Positions 57,401 to 61,590 of a stretch of 64,000 nt of DNA are shown here, piece by piece; within the stretch, counting starts at the first letter, position 1; each line of letters starts with the position of its first letter. The notes under the pieces were generated by a model, which saw nothing but the letters and a program-made list of their open reading frames with translations, was not told the origin of the DNA and searched no databases. The stretch spans positions 19,897-83,896 of the forward strand of contig JBAMJV010008074.1 in the NCBI GenBank assembly GCA_037951105.1. The letters run 5' to 3'. Origin of the DNA: Echinarachnius parma (taxonomy: Eukaryota > Echinodermata > Echinoidea > Clypeasteroida > Echinarachniidae). Both the position numbers and the translations under genes were made by a program.

Positions 57401-59316
57401 TATGAACGCTTACTAATGATACGTTGTATAAAGAAATGTTGTATAACGAAACGGTGGTTTGGGCATCGTTTCGAACTAGAACTCGATAAAGAATCACGGT
57501 CATTTTGTGTGTGAACGTACAGTCAAACCCAGGTCGAACTAGAATGGTATAACTGGGCGGGGCTTAACATGACCGCACGTGAAAGGAGACCTGAAAGCAG
57601 ACAGAAAAAAGACAACACAAGCGCAGTAGCAAATTGCGTATCTATACTAAGTTTTGTTGTAGAGTTTCGGGATACTTGTTCTTGTGTATGTGAACGCCTA
57701 CGATGATTCTTTATACAACATTTCTTTATACGTTTTTTTTCTTTCTCTACCATAGGGCCATTCTTGGTCACGTGTGTGACCCAAAACATGACAAATTTTG
57801 AAATGGGATGCTTATATTTCAGTAAGTATGAGACTATAATGATTTTTACTTCATATGTGACTTGAATATGTTGTAGTCTTTCAAACTTAACACAAAAGAT
57901 TTTATAAGGATTACGTAACTCAATGTCAGAGGTCAAATGGCATGGGTCACGTGTGTGACTTCGCACGGAGCGCTTTTTTCATAACTAAATTTCATTTGGA
58001 AAATTCTTTAAAATATGAATAGCTATAATGTTCATCTTATTACCAGAGAAGTACTATACATTTGTAAGTACAACAATAGCAATGAATGAGAATTATATCA
58101 AACCGTTGTTTTTTATAGTACTTAATTATGTGGCAACGTCTGGTCACGTGTGTGACATTTTGGGGTGGTCACGTGTGTGACATGTACAATATGAATGGAA
58201 AAATGGGAATTTTATAATATCGGGTTTAGAAAAGAATGAAAGGTTGAATTTTTACAAAGTTGGTATCAACCTGTACAGGAAAGTGAGAAGAATGAGCTTG
58301 CTAATTATCCTTTTGATATCTTGATTATTTTCTGAATTATGATTATTAGAAAAATATTGAAATATGTAAATTTATGCAAATGAGTAAAAAAGTTTCATTT
58401 TAAACTTTAAATCATGTATTTCATGAAACTTTACACATGGATCATTCCAAAAATGGAACAAAACTACAGAAAAATAAAACTTCAATTTTTCCGAAAAAGT
58501 TTCACTTTTCAAAGAATGGCCCCATAATGAAATGAAATGTCCTTACTTTTATAACAGGAGCCTGTTTAAGCTTATTATTCTAAACAGTAAGAACTATTCT
58601 AGTATTTTCTAGAATATTGTAATCCTGTGAAATGCAACTTTGATACAAATTGGTTTTATAAAGGTGAACAATATGTCTACAATATTAGTCCATTAAATAA
58701 ACCTGTTCTTTTTTGTCAAAATAAGGAAGGAATTTTTCAACATGTATATATTCTGTTACTTATTTATCATTGGCTTTTAGAACCGGAGAAGAAGCGCAAA
58801 TCACCCGCAAGTATGATGTCTCCACCTGGATGTGATGGCATACACTCAAGTTTCTTTGACTTGAAAAGTCAGTGTGGAAATGGGCTTCAGGGCTATCCAG
58901 AGAATTGTGATAGCTCTGTCCAGCATGGTCAACCGGGCTCCCTGCACCGGTCAGTTTCTGTCCCTCTACTCCCGAATGAAGACTTCAGACAAGAGAATGG
59001 TTTCTGCGGAAATGAGACACCACCCAATGGTTGCCATGGAGATAGGAGACAACCCAATGGTCCCTATGGAAATAGGAGACACCTGAATGGTTGCCATGGA
59101 TATGGAATACAGACTAATGGTTTCCAAAGACCTGGGGAACAGTCAGAGGGTTTCAACGGACATGAGAGGCATCACCCTAATGTGGGGAATGTCCTGCCAG
59201 AGAACATGGGTGGAGACAGCCGGCTGCATCGGGCCCCGAGCATTGGATCAGAGCATTCGTCGCAGTTCCCGGGATCTTACACTGATGCTCCCGTATCCAT
59301 GGAATCAACATGTTGA
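15251..59316 (+). CDS. Single-pass membrane receptor: IL-17R-like ectodomain, two HYR domains, SEFIR-less tail (12 exons)
   Basis: The model joins 15251-15412, 34271-34325, 38341-38547, 40262-40386, 45143-45275, 47213-47358, 48000-48089, 48992-49049, 54021-54284, 56214-56462, 57093-57203 and 58781-59316 into 711 residues, all phases matching. Residues 1-28 are a signal peptide. Residues 74-225 resemble IL-17 receptor D1, ending FDDFVGLEPDRKYTLDVKTL then P. Residues 228-322 resemble D2, with C-W-x-P near the start and a closing ECSHC pair. HYR domains fill about 327-413 and 415-497, the membrane helix about 500-526, and the tail the rest. IL-17 receptors signal through a cytoplasmic SEFIR domain, and none is visible here. 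The protein could be a decoy, a co-receptor or an adhesion receptor. HYR and topology are firm; the IL-17R assignment rests on remembered family patterns. More exons in the first intron are possible. Confidence 0.82.
15540..15715. repeat. GAT-type microsatellite
   Basis: Interrupted GATGAT, AATGAT and GGTGAG units in the first intron. A similar short array lies at 20040-20082. Confidence 0.85.
15886..15972. repeat. 23-G tract within a hairpin repeat
   Basis: A run of 23 G is followed by TTGTTCAAACCCTCCCC, which is answered by GGGGAGGTTTGAACCCCCCC: an imperfect hairpin with one end expanded into poly-G. Confidence 0.75.
16621..16792. mobile_element. Small hairpin MITE (TTGCAGAAAGAGATACAATC)
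   Basis: Left GTTGCAGAAAGAGATACAAT and right GATTGTATCTCTTTCTGCA are inverted. AATCGATTGTAA also repeats inside both arms. Confidence 0.8.
17362..17441 (+). repeat. 80-bp TTAA-bounded mini-element
   Basis: Starts TTAACCCGTTCCC and ends CAAGGGATTAA. The core reads GAAATCCCCATAGACTTTGT. Copies of the same length occur at 23842-23921, 42343-42421 and 46900-46979, with degenerate or partial ones at 26010-26079 and 30516-30595. Confidence 0.8.
17455..17640. mobile_element. MITE family 2, partial copy
   Basis: About 180 bp nearly identical to 17879-18050 within the neighbouring full copy, starting AAATCATGGGACCGGTTTCG. Both TTAA ends are missing. Confidence 0.78.
17788..18172. mobile_element. MITE family 2, full copy
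   Basis: Runs from TTAAAGGGATTTAGTAAC to its inverse GTTACTAAATCCCTTTAA, with perfect 18-bp TIRs including the TTAA. Confidence 0.9.
19314..19647. mobile_element. MITE family 2, copy
   Basis: From TTAAAGGGATCTAGTAAC to GTTACAAAATCCCTTTAA, about 334 bp, bounded by TTAA. Confidence 0.86.
20304..21567. mobile_element. hAT-like non-autonomous element with GGGCCA motifs
   Basis: The ends CAACGCTCGAAATT and inverted AATTTCGAGGGTTG form TIRs. ACTATAG flanks both sides (20297-20303 and 21568-21574), a 7 to 8-bp duplication expected for hAT elements. Motifs such as CGGGCCACCA and CGGGCCAGTA recur near both ends (20330-20420 and 21335-21545). No transposase frame is intact. Confidence 0.85.
23442..23824. 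mobile_element. MITE family 2, full copy
   Basis: Bounded by TTAA. The internal CGAAACCTGTCCCATGCTTT block matches the copy at 5313-5767. Confidence 0.88.
23842..23921 (-). repeat. 80-bp TTAA-bounded mini-element
   Basis: Reverse-oriented copy, TTAACCCCTTGACTATGGGA to GGGAACGGGTTAA, exactly 80 bp including both TTAA. Confidence 0.78.
24766..25008. mobile_element. Hairpin MITE (ATCACCGGATAGCGTTAACG)
   Basis: ATCACCGGATAGCGTTAACG with GATGC is inverted at the other end (GCATCCGTTAACGCTATCCG, GTGAT); TIRs are about 40 bp. Confidence 0.85.
25345..25540. repeat. SINE-like dispersed repeat
   Basis: Contains TATAGCGCCTTTCACG, AAGCGCTTTACAAATTAT and CACTCCCTGGGGAGCATTCC. Related pieces lie at 26750-26940, 31138-31205, 48180-48425 and 60203-60380. 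Such tails are typical of tRNA-derived SINEs in echinoderm genomes, as I recall. Confidence 0.6.
25986..26009. repeat. Poly-C tract
   Basis: About 23 consecutive C (poly-G on the other strand). Confidence 0.85.
26010..26079 (+). repeat. Partial copy of the 80-bp mini-element
   Basis: Retains GAAATCCCCATATAGACTTT and ends CAAGGGGTTAA. The left end is replaced by the adjacent poly-C tract. Confidence 0.65.
26280..26656. repeat. SINE/LINE 3'-tail-like repeat
   Basis: GCATGCTAAAGAACCCATCTC, here abridged to CTAAAGAACCCATCTC, and GTGTCGTTAAAAATTATTTC with an AATCCAATCC end resemble 3' tails of dispersed retroposons in marine invertebrates. No coding frame. Confidence 0.45.
26750..26940. repeat. 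SINE-like dispersed repeat
   Basis: GGGTACCTGGTCAGGTG, ATGCTCCCCGGGGAGTTGAG and GCGCTTTATAAATATTC occur in order, opposite in orientation to the copy at 25345-25540. Confidence 0.62.
29264..29735. mobile_element. MITE, CGTCTTAACTGGGA type
   Basis: Left CGTCTTAACTGGGAGAAATA and right TATTTTTCCCGGTTAAGACG are inverted. The interior repeats GATGTCGTCCTGATG. A second member is at 33263-33742. Confidence 0.83.
29845..30030. repeat. Dispersed repeat (GTGGCCACTAAGACAGGTTT)
   Basis: Shares blocks with 45625-45790 in reverse orientation: CACTGTAGACAGGTGA, TGGATCACTTTTGGTGGCC and GTGGCCACTAAGACAGGTTT. Confidence 0.6.
30516..30595 (-). repeat. Degenerate 80-bp mini-element
   Basis: Keeps both terminal TTAA-like ends (TTAACCCAGTG at left, GGGTTATTAA at right) and ACAAAGTCTATGGAAATTTC, with several substitutions. 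Confidence 0.55.
32625..33175. mobile_element. MITE family 3, copy
   Basis: From TAAAGGGTGATTCCATCC onward it tracks the copies at 4578-5132 and 55483-56050, including GTGACGTCACTTGCGAGC. The right end is degenerate. Confidence 0.8.
33263..33742. mobile_element. MITE, CTTCTTAATTGGGA type
   Basis: Diverged second member of the 29264-29735 family, with TIRs CTTCTTAATTGGGAAAAATA and TATTTTTCTTGATTAAGA. Confidence 0.8.
34017..34104. repeat. TTAGCATAATTAGCATACTA minisatellite
   Basis: Several short tandem units of ATTAGCATA/ACTATTAGCAT, 160 bp before receptor exon 2. Confidence 0.85.
34271..34325 (+). CDS. Receptor exon 2
   Basis: A small 55-nt exon between GAAAACAG and GTAAGT, reading QTAECQLINGGRFKYRIN. 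It enters in phase 0 and leaves in phase 1, exactly bridging exons 1 and 3. It has no diagnostic domain by itself. Confidence 0.75.
34357..35937. mobile_element. TIR element with repeated CGGACGTACA motif, tandem copy 1
   Basis: The ends GGGCAATTCCATAAAT and inverted ATTTATGGAATTGCCC form TIRs. CGGACGTAC occurs about nine times (near 34374, 34542, 34731, 34745, 34767, 35372, 35385, 35404 reversed, 35562). Its small frames are not recognisable proteins. It lies in the intron after receptor exon 2. Confidence 0.9.
35938..37518. mobile_element. Tandem copy 2 of the CGGACGTACA element
   Basis: A 1581-bp unit that repeats 34357-35937 in the same orientation. All compared frames translate identically. 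The junction is GGAATTGCCCTTGGGCAATT, sharing only TT between copies; the outer flanks are T-rich. Confidence 0.92.
37919..37990 (+). pseudogene. Decayed duplicate of receptor exon 3, copy a
   Basis: Begins like exon 3 (AG|GCTGTCCAGCATATGCC) but has an in-frame TAG after five codons. It keeps GCTCCAGTCCAAAACCTAGA, then diverges. Upstream intronic sequence is duplicated too. Confidence 0.87.
38128..38213 (+). pseudogene. Decayed duplicate of receptor exon 3, copy b
   Basis: Acceptor TTATAG is followed by GCTGTCCAGCGTATGCCTAC and then CTGCTCCAGTCCATAACCTA. Open for about 27 codons, then stops at TGA; the rest of exon 3 is absent. Confidence 0.86.
38341..38547 (+). CDS. Receptor exon 3: start of the D1-like region
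   Basis: Acceptor CTATTAAAG, donor GTAAGT at 38548, phase 1 to 1. Encodes CPAYAYESENDVAAPVQNLE, then SCAPTIEPAFALQASSCHL, NCSDSS and LNVTFKLEPY. It has four cysteines and two N-glycosylation sites. It is the intact member of a run of duplicated exon starts. Confidence 0.85.
38655..38760 (+). pseudogene. Fragment of receptor exon 3 and its donor region
   Basis: ATTAACATCACCTTTAGAAT then TGAGCCATGTAGTGAATGCA and AGAACTTTGTAGA copy the end of exon 3 and its following intron with substitutions; the donor GT is altered. A second fragment lies at 39836-39895. Confidence 0.75.
38812..39461. mobile_element. TTAA-flanked MITE (AAAGGGACAGGTCCACTTTT)
   Basis: Left TTAAAGGGACAGGTCCACTT and right AAAGTGGATCACTCCCTTTAA are inverted. 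It abuts the next MITE, sharing the TTAA at 39458-39461. Confidence 0.82.
39458..39830. mobile_element. TTAA-flanked MITE (AAAGGGATGCCTGTAAAGTG)
   Basis: TIRs: GCCTGTAAAGTGTC at left, inverted GACACTTTACAGGTGC at right, bounded by TTAA. Related interiors occur at 54317-54725 and about 23830-24330. Confidence 0.83.
39836..39895 (+). pseudogene. Second fragment of receptor exon 3
   Basis: CTGTCATCTGAATCGTACTC and ACTCAAGAAGTAATCAGTAT copy the middle of exon 3 with frame-breaking changes. Confidence 0.72.
40262..40386 (+). CDS. Receptor exon 4: D1-like region
   Basis: Acceptor TTACATTCCAG, donor GTTTGT at 40387, phase 1 to 0. Encodes AELVERIEISLYLNDRYGS then WCRWIDLGVNGIAKKAAEQ. The aromatic/Cys cluster and position just before the YTLDV strand fit an IL-17R D1 fold. 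Confidence 0.83.
41339..41866. mobile_element. TTAA-flanked MITE, family 1
   Basis: TTAAAGGGGTAGTACAGTTT to AACTGAACTACCCCTTTAA. Reverse-oriented relative to the copy at 589-1129, with the same internal block (AACCATTTTTCTTACAAAAT). Confidence 0.88.
42343..42421 (+). repeat. 80-bp mini-element, copy
   Basis: TTAACCCGTTCACTATGAGA to CAACAGGTTAA, 79 bp, with the same core as the 46900 copy. Confidence 0.7.
43100..43384. mobile_element. MITE family 1, partial copy
   Basis: Matches the right half of 589-1129 (AAGAAATGGTTGAAACCAAT, GCATGGTGGAGTTATAAC) and ends in CCCTTTAA. Confidence 0.78.
43685..43812. repeat. Hairpin with poly-G and poly-C arms
   Basis: Flanks GAAAACACAATGCATT and AATGCATTGTGTTTTC are inverted. 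Inside are a 14-G run and a run of about 22 C separated by AGAGCATTGTTCACAAACAA. The G and C runs could pair or form quadruplex structures. Confidence 0.8.
44412..44952. mobile_element. Long foldback with TA target duplication
   Basis: CAGGGTGGCCCCCAAAAAAC is inverted at the other end and the arms extend about 240 bp each, including GACACCATGTCAGGTTCCCA and TGCCTGATAAATCGCACTT. TA flanks both ends, consistent with Tc1/mariner-type insertion. Confidence 0.86.
45143..45275 (+). CDS. Receptor exon 5: end of the D1-like domain
   Basis: Acceptor TTTTTTCAG, donor GTAAAT at 45276, phase 0 to 1. Encodes HTFYFDDFVGLEPDRKYTLD then VKTLPTDPRHNNSHTKHF and RAPKEN. F-x-F-x-x-F-V-x-L-x-P-D-x-x-Y-x-L-x-V-x-x-LP is the strongest resemblance to IL-17 receptor D1. 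Confidence 0.86.
45319..45585. mobile_element. Tc1-like MITE (CATCATTTGCAAAAGTTTAA)
   Basis: TACCATCATTTGCAAAAGTT with TAAGACCACC is inverted at the right end; TA borders. Only 43 bp downstream of exon 5. Confidence 0.87.
45625..45790. repeat. Dispersed repeat, same family as 29845-30030
   Basis: AAACCTGCCATAGTGGCCAC, AAAAGTGATCCACTTCAGAT and CACCTGTCTACAGTGGCCAC parallel the earlier copy in reverse. Confidence 0.6.
46460..46553. repeat. Small hairpin repeat
   Basis: GAGTATAATTAATTGTTTGT and ACAAACAATTAATTGTACTC are inverted around a 50-bp loop. Confidence 0.78.
46900..46979 (+). repeat. 80-bp mini-element, best copy
   Basis: TTAACCCGTTTCCTACGAG to GGTCAAGGGGTTAA, exactly 80 bp including both TTAA. 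Confidence 0.8.
47213..47358 (+). CDS. Receptor exon 6: start of the D2-like domain
   Basis: Acceptor ATACCAACAG, donor GTAAGT at 47359, phase 1 to 0. Reads C-WQPHLIVHNNQLGLNLTLL, then NFNKTTFYALFNNQEM. The C-W-x-P-x-(I/L)-x-V start, a beta strand ending LT, and a tyrosine strand fit IL-17R D2. Confidence 0.86.
48000..48089 (+). CDS. Receptor exon 7: D2-like domain
   Basis: Acceptor AATTTCACAG, donor GTAAGT at 48090, 30 codons in phase 0. Encodes ESELYEVNGAVGTNVIFECL and KPGHYDLYVR; the PG-x-Y-x-L-x-V strand precedes the cysteine pair of exon 8. Confidence 0.87.
48180..48425. repeat. SINE-like dispersed repeat
   Basis: Contains CAAGACAATTAATCCACATT, GCTGCTCGACCCACG, ATGGGTACTTGGTCG and CTCCTCAGGGAGTTGAGATG, in the order seen in echinoderm-type SINEs. 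Confidence 0.62.
48470..48682. mobile_element. MITE with CACACAGAGCCGACTCG TIR
   Basis: Diverged second member of the 7272-7503 family. Inverted CCGACTCGATCCGATCC and GGATCGGGTCGAGTCGG arms. Confidence 0.85.
48992..49049 (+). CDS. Receptor exon 8: end of the D2-like domain
   Basis: Acceptor CTTTTGACAG, donor GTAAGT at 49050, phase 0 to 1. Encodes VNSNECSHCKTRITNGSIT; the C-x-x-C pair near the domain end resembles IL-17R D2. Confidence 0.85.
49203..49565. mobile_element. MITE family 2, diverged copy
   Basis: Begins ATAAAGAGATCTGGTAACTT and retains CCTGTTCCATGCTTTTATTG. Its right part has been included in the 898-bp tandem duplication. Confidence 0.72.
49459..50356 (+). repeat. 898-bp tandem duplication, copy 1
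   Basis: Starts in the MITE (AATAGACATTCAGAAAACC) and ends in the reverse transcriptase fragment (AGTACACTGGAA). The second copy follows at once. Visible differences are about three substitutions and one 5-bp deletion. Confidence 0.9.
49805..50356 (+). mobile_element. Non-LTR retrotransposon fragment (RT C-terminal part), copy 1
   Basis: The open frame runs from 49805 through GAT GAC at 49826, the Asp-Asp of the RT catalytic box (preceded by Leu-Arg instead of the usual aromatic-Ala), to WQMKFNTEKCHLL, LGLTFSHNLSWQKHID and RPRLEYCATVWNPSTKKSI, typical of CR1/Jockey-type RT thumbs. The 5' two thirds are missing. It is cut at 50356 by the duplication junction. Confidence 0.88.
50357..51249 (+). 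repeat. 898-bp tandem duplication, copy 2
   Basis: 893-bp second copy, over 99 percent alike by eye. After 51249 the retroelement continues uniquely, so the original locus order is preserved here. Confidence 0.9.
50698..51522 (+). mobile_element. Non-LTR retrotransposon fragment, copy 2, intact C-terminus
   Basis: Same frame as copy 1 but continuing past RRRHISCLSLLYKIQNGM to YFPQTVTAWNALPNNILAS and a TAA stop at 51520. This is the usual C-terminus of these RTs (W-N-x-L-P). An AGTAGAAG microsatellite tail lies downstream, now split by the element at 51594. Confidence 0.9.
51594..52769. mobile_element. TIR element with GCGGTTAATACACGG motifs, inserted in the retroelement tail
   Basis: TACCGTATTTGTCGGTGTAT is inverted at 52750-52769. 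GCGGTTAATACA or its complement occurs five times near the ends (51613 reversed, about 51658, 51730, 52726, 52742). A large internal palindrome lies at 52030-52215. AGTAGAAG repeats flank both sides. Confidence 0.87.
52030..52215. repeat. Internal palindrome
   Basis: Two arms of about 90 bp, including GATCCATCCGCCGGG and GGGTCTATTTTGTTACGC with their inverses, nested in the preceding element. Mirror-image frames on both strands result from it. Confidence 0.88.
53065..53142 (-). tRNA. tRNA-like sequence (Ala-AGC-like), likely pseudogene or SINE head
   Basis: Read on the minus strand it has a 7-bp acceptor-like stem with one mismatch, a D-arm GGTCAGTCGGTAAGAGCACC, an anticodon loop CTAGCAA and a good B box GGGTTCGAATCCC. 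Ends GGAATCCC without an encoded CCA. One anticodon-stem mismatch and the repeat setting argue against a functional gene. Confidence 0.6.
53447..53523 (+). tRNA. Second tRNA-like sequence, inverted partner
   Basis: Same architecture on the plus strand with TAGCTCAGTCGGGAGTGCA as D-arm/A box, loop CTAGCAA and B box GGGTTCGAACCCC. About 90 percent like its partner, both facing outward from the spacer. Confidence 0.6.
53800..53895 (+). pseudogene. Truncated duplicate of the HYR1 exon
   Basis: After TTAATACAG it reads CAATGGCTCCTCCTATCCAC, then TGCCCCACTGATATCGAGCA, like exon 9, but hits TAA after 22 codons and decays. It sits 125 bp upstream of the real exon. Confidence 0.88.
54021..54284 (+). 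CDS. Receptor exon 9: HYR domain 1
   Basis: Acceptor CTATTTTCAG, donor GTATGC at 54285, phase 1 to 1. Reads APTVHNCPTDIERVVEL, ITWSEPTF, FGINQTTRVSYFGWQFGK and CSFDVNVVA. This follows the HYR pattern: P-x-x-x-x-C-P at the start, W-x-x-P in the middle and C-x-F-x-V-x-V at the end. One exon is one domain. Confidence 0.92.
54317..54725. mobile_element. TTAA-flanked MITE related to 39458-39830
   Basis: TTAAAGTGATCCATGTGCTT to TACTTGGATCACTTTAA. Begins 33 bp after the exon 9 donor. Confidence 0.8.
55483..56050. mobile_element. MITE family 3, TTAA-bounded full copy
   Basis: TTAAAGGGGTATTCCGGGCC to GGTGGAATTCCCCTTTAA. It is the best defined copy and sets the family ends. Confidence 0.88.
56214..56462 (+). 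CDS. Receptor exon 10: HYR domain 2
   Basis: Acceptor CTGCGTACAG, donor GTACAG at 56463, phase 1 to 1. Reads DTTPPSLTYCPSDIKLVAE, VMVTWDLPLATD, FTVGQNTTVKYRIVDAFDN and CVFHVFIQ, a canonical HYR domain (CP, V-x-W, G-x-x-x-V-x-Y-x-x-x-D, C-x-F). N-glycosylation sites NGT and NTT are present. Confidence 0.95.
57093..57203 (+). CDS. Receptor exon 11: transmembrane segment
   Basis: Acceptor TTTTGTCCCAG, donor GTAATT at 57204, phase 1 to 1. Reads TSVAGTLTIVLSSLIGLCLV then FVVALLVYCKRHNRDP: about 27 hydrophobic residues followed by a Cys and a basic stop-transfer cluster, giving an outside-in topology. Confidence 0.93.
57316..57410. repeat. Perfect hairpin (CGTATAGCTATACCGAAACG)
   Basis: Arms of about 45 bp built from self-complementary CGTATAGCTATACCGAAACG units. 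It belongs to a larger repeat reaching about 57740, with TTGTATAAAGAAATGTTGTA inverted at 57711-57733. Confidence 0.83.
57755..58522. mobile_element. TIR element with GGTCACGTGTGTGAC motifs
   Basis: GGGCCATTCTT is inverted at the right end, with CATA duplicated at 57751-57754 and 58523-58526. The 15-mer GGTCACGTGTGTGAC occurs four times, at 57766, 57945, 58142 and 58167. No coding capacity. Confidence 0.89.
58781..59316 (+). CDS. Receptor exon 12: cytoplasmic tail and stop
   Basis: Acceptor TTGGCTTTTAG, entering in phase 1. The tail begins EPEKKRKSPASMMSPPGCDG, is rich in Gly, Asn, Pro and Ser, and carries HRSVSVPLL at residues 589-597, then six 10-residue repeats (58996-59175, for example NGCHGDRRQP and NGPYGNRRHL). 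TGA is at 59314. No SEFIR, TIR or kinase motif is visible. Confidence 0.9.
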
Positions 59317-59377
59317 TCTTCCGAAGCACTTCTTAAATGTTTCTTTTTTCTGGAATCAACTTGTGGATCCTCAGGAC

Positions 59378-59532
59378 CCCATTGCATAAAAGTTTTACAA
59401 TTGTTGCAATTGCCCAATTATTGTAACTACCAGCTCAGCAGCCAATCAGCATCAAGCATTTTAGCTGTTTAGCCATGGTAGTGATACAATAATTGGAAAT
59501 TTAACAACAATTGGAAAAGTTTTATGAAAATG
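59378..59532. repeat. Hairpin MITE in the probable 3' UTR
   Basis: GCATAAAAGTTTTACAATTG and CAATTGGAAAAGTTTTATG are inverted, with inner TGTAACTACCA/TGGTAGTGATACA arms. Begins about 60 bp after the receptor stop codon. Confidence 0.78.
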
Positions 59533-61191
59533 CGTCCACATGCATTTCTGAAATGCCCCTTCCTTTTTTCTGGAGTCGCCTCGTGTTGATGCTGTGGTGT
59601 CACTGCATGGTATTTAAAGTTTGTTAGCGTTCGTAAATCAGATGCACAGTGCCGTTTTGCGAACGCCCTTTTTCACGGTTCGTTATTAACACTGGTTCGG
59701 TGTTAATATGCATTCTAGCGCAAACTAGCTAGCTAGTTCAAAATGGCGATCCGGGTTGTACTATATATCCCCAGTCTTCAACCCTCTGTTCTGAAATGGA
59801 CATTCCTGTTACAATATACATCATATGTAATATGTGACAGTATAAATATTTGATTTGTCACAGTACATGGGATCTTATTTTTGACTGTCCATTATTTTCA
59901 CTGTTTTTTACCGTGTCCCTACAGTAAACATCGGCTTGATGTTGTGTTGACAATATATTTTCACTAGTGTATATGTACACTAGCTGGTATAATTGGAATC
60001 AGCATACTTAATTCTCAAAGCATGATTATATCTTTGAAATTTATCCATGAGTTGTCATATGCTGCACCGTTGGTATCACTGATATAACCATGATATGATA
60101 TATTTTGATTATTGATTATATTTTATTGTACAAATTAATGGAAATTCTTATTTTCACAGGGTTAATACAACCAAGAGAAAAACAAACAAACTTCAAACTA
60201 CGCATTACTTTATTTATGGAGCATTTATAGAGCACCGTCTATCTAGGTACCCTATTATGAGGTGGATAATTATATAGTCTTGGTCGTCATTAACAGTTGA
60301 AATCTGTATCTTGCACACAATCTCTACTCCCTTGGGAGCATACCAGCCCAAGCTGCTCTACTGTATAGGGCGCTACAGGCTAATTGTAAAATAATGAATA
60401 ATCTATGTGGTTCCAATGCTATGTTCCAAAATAATGCATTATGCGTTCAATTTCAACATTATAATATTATTGAAAACTGTTGTGACGTTGAGCAGTGTAT
60501 CTGGAATGGATGAAACAAAGATGCAATTTTTCCATTAGTGGCAGTAAATTGGATCTTATTTTGACTGTAAAGTATCACTTGAAATAACATACAGATCTGT
60601 AAAAACACGATTTTGAGGGGTTTTTTCCTTTTAAAGGGCAATCTGAAATTGATAATGAAGTTGTGACAATGCATCTAAATGTGTCGCAGTACACTCTTTG
60701 AATAATTTTTTTTTGTTTGCATGTATTTGTCCTCCTAGACCAAACTCTTTCTTTTTTCCTCATTTTGGGGTGTGAAAATATATGTATTCACAATGGTGAG
60801 ATCTTCATTTTATGTGTATATGTTTGTGATTTCTTTTGTCTTTCAAGTGCAGTTGAATACAGTACTTTTACTCTTATCTGTTCTTTAGTATATGTTTATT
60901 TACATTATACCAAACTGACATTCCATATTCTAATATATTTGCTCATTACATTATTTGTTTGTTTGTTATAGTGAAAACAAATTTTTCAAGATGTTTTGTT
61001 TATATGAAAATAGTTTATATAAAGATAGTATATATACTGTAGATGATATGATTATTGCATTGTACATGTATTTCACATTTTAATCTGGTATAGTTTATTT
61101 CAGCTTTGACTGTAAATGAATGCATATTGGTATGAGAATTTCAGATACCGTACTTGTACATACATGTATGTCCATGTTTTGTTAAAAAGGG

Positions 61192-61590
61192 AATTCCAGG
61201 CCAGATTTAGTCATTTTCAAACAGAATAAGGAGAATAAAGAGGCATAATTAGGCATGATTAGTGAAATTTGATCAAAACCGGACTAGAAATGCATATTTT
61301 AACATTGTGTAATAATGAGCGATCATTTCAAAATTGCCACCAATGCAACATCATCGACGAGCAACTCGCCATAGCTTTTGTACATGAAAGTATACTAAAT
61401 TCTTATTTTCAGGGCAAAAAATAAATTTCTTTCTGCTTGTTTCACTAATTCATAGTGAAATATGGATGGGCAAACTACTTTGGAATGTGTAAGCTCATAA
61501 AACTGTTTTGAAAAATGTCCATGTTCAAATCAAAATGGCTGCAGCTCGCAAGTGACATCAGGATCGATCTAAGGTGGAATTCCCCTTTAA
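61192..61590. mobile_element. MITE family 3, internally deleted copy
   Basis: TTAAAAAGGGAATTCCAGGC to GGTGGAATTCCCCTTTAA. Lacks about 150 bp around the GTGACGTCAC block found in the other copies. Confidence 0.83.

Noticed and set aside
58627-58780. N-terminal 51 residues of the open frame leading into receptor exon 12
   Set aside because: This is intron read-through. A strong acceptor at 58780 restores phase with exon 11, and the upstream part is AT-rich and unlike a protein.
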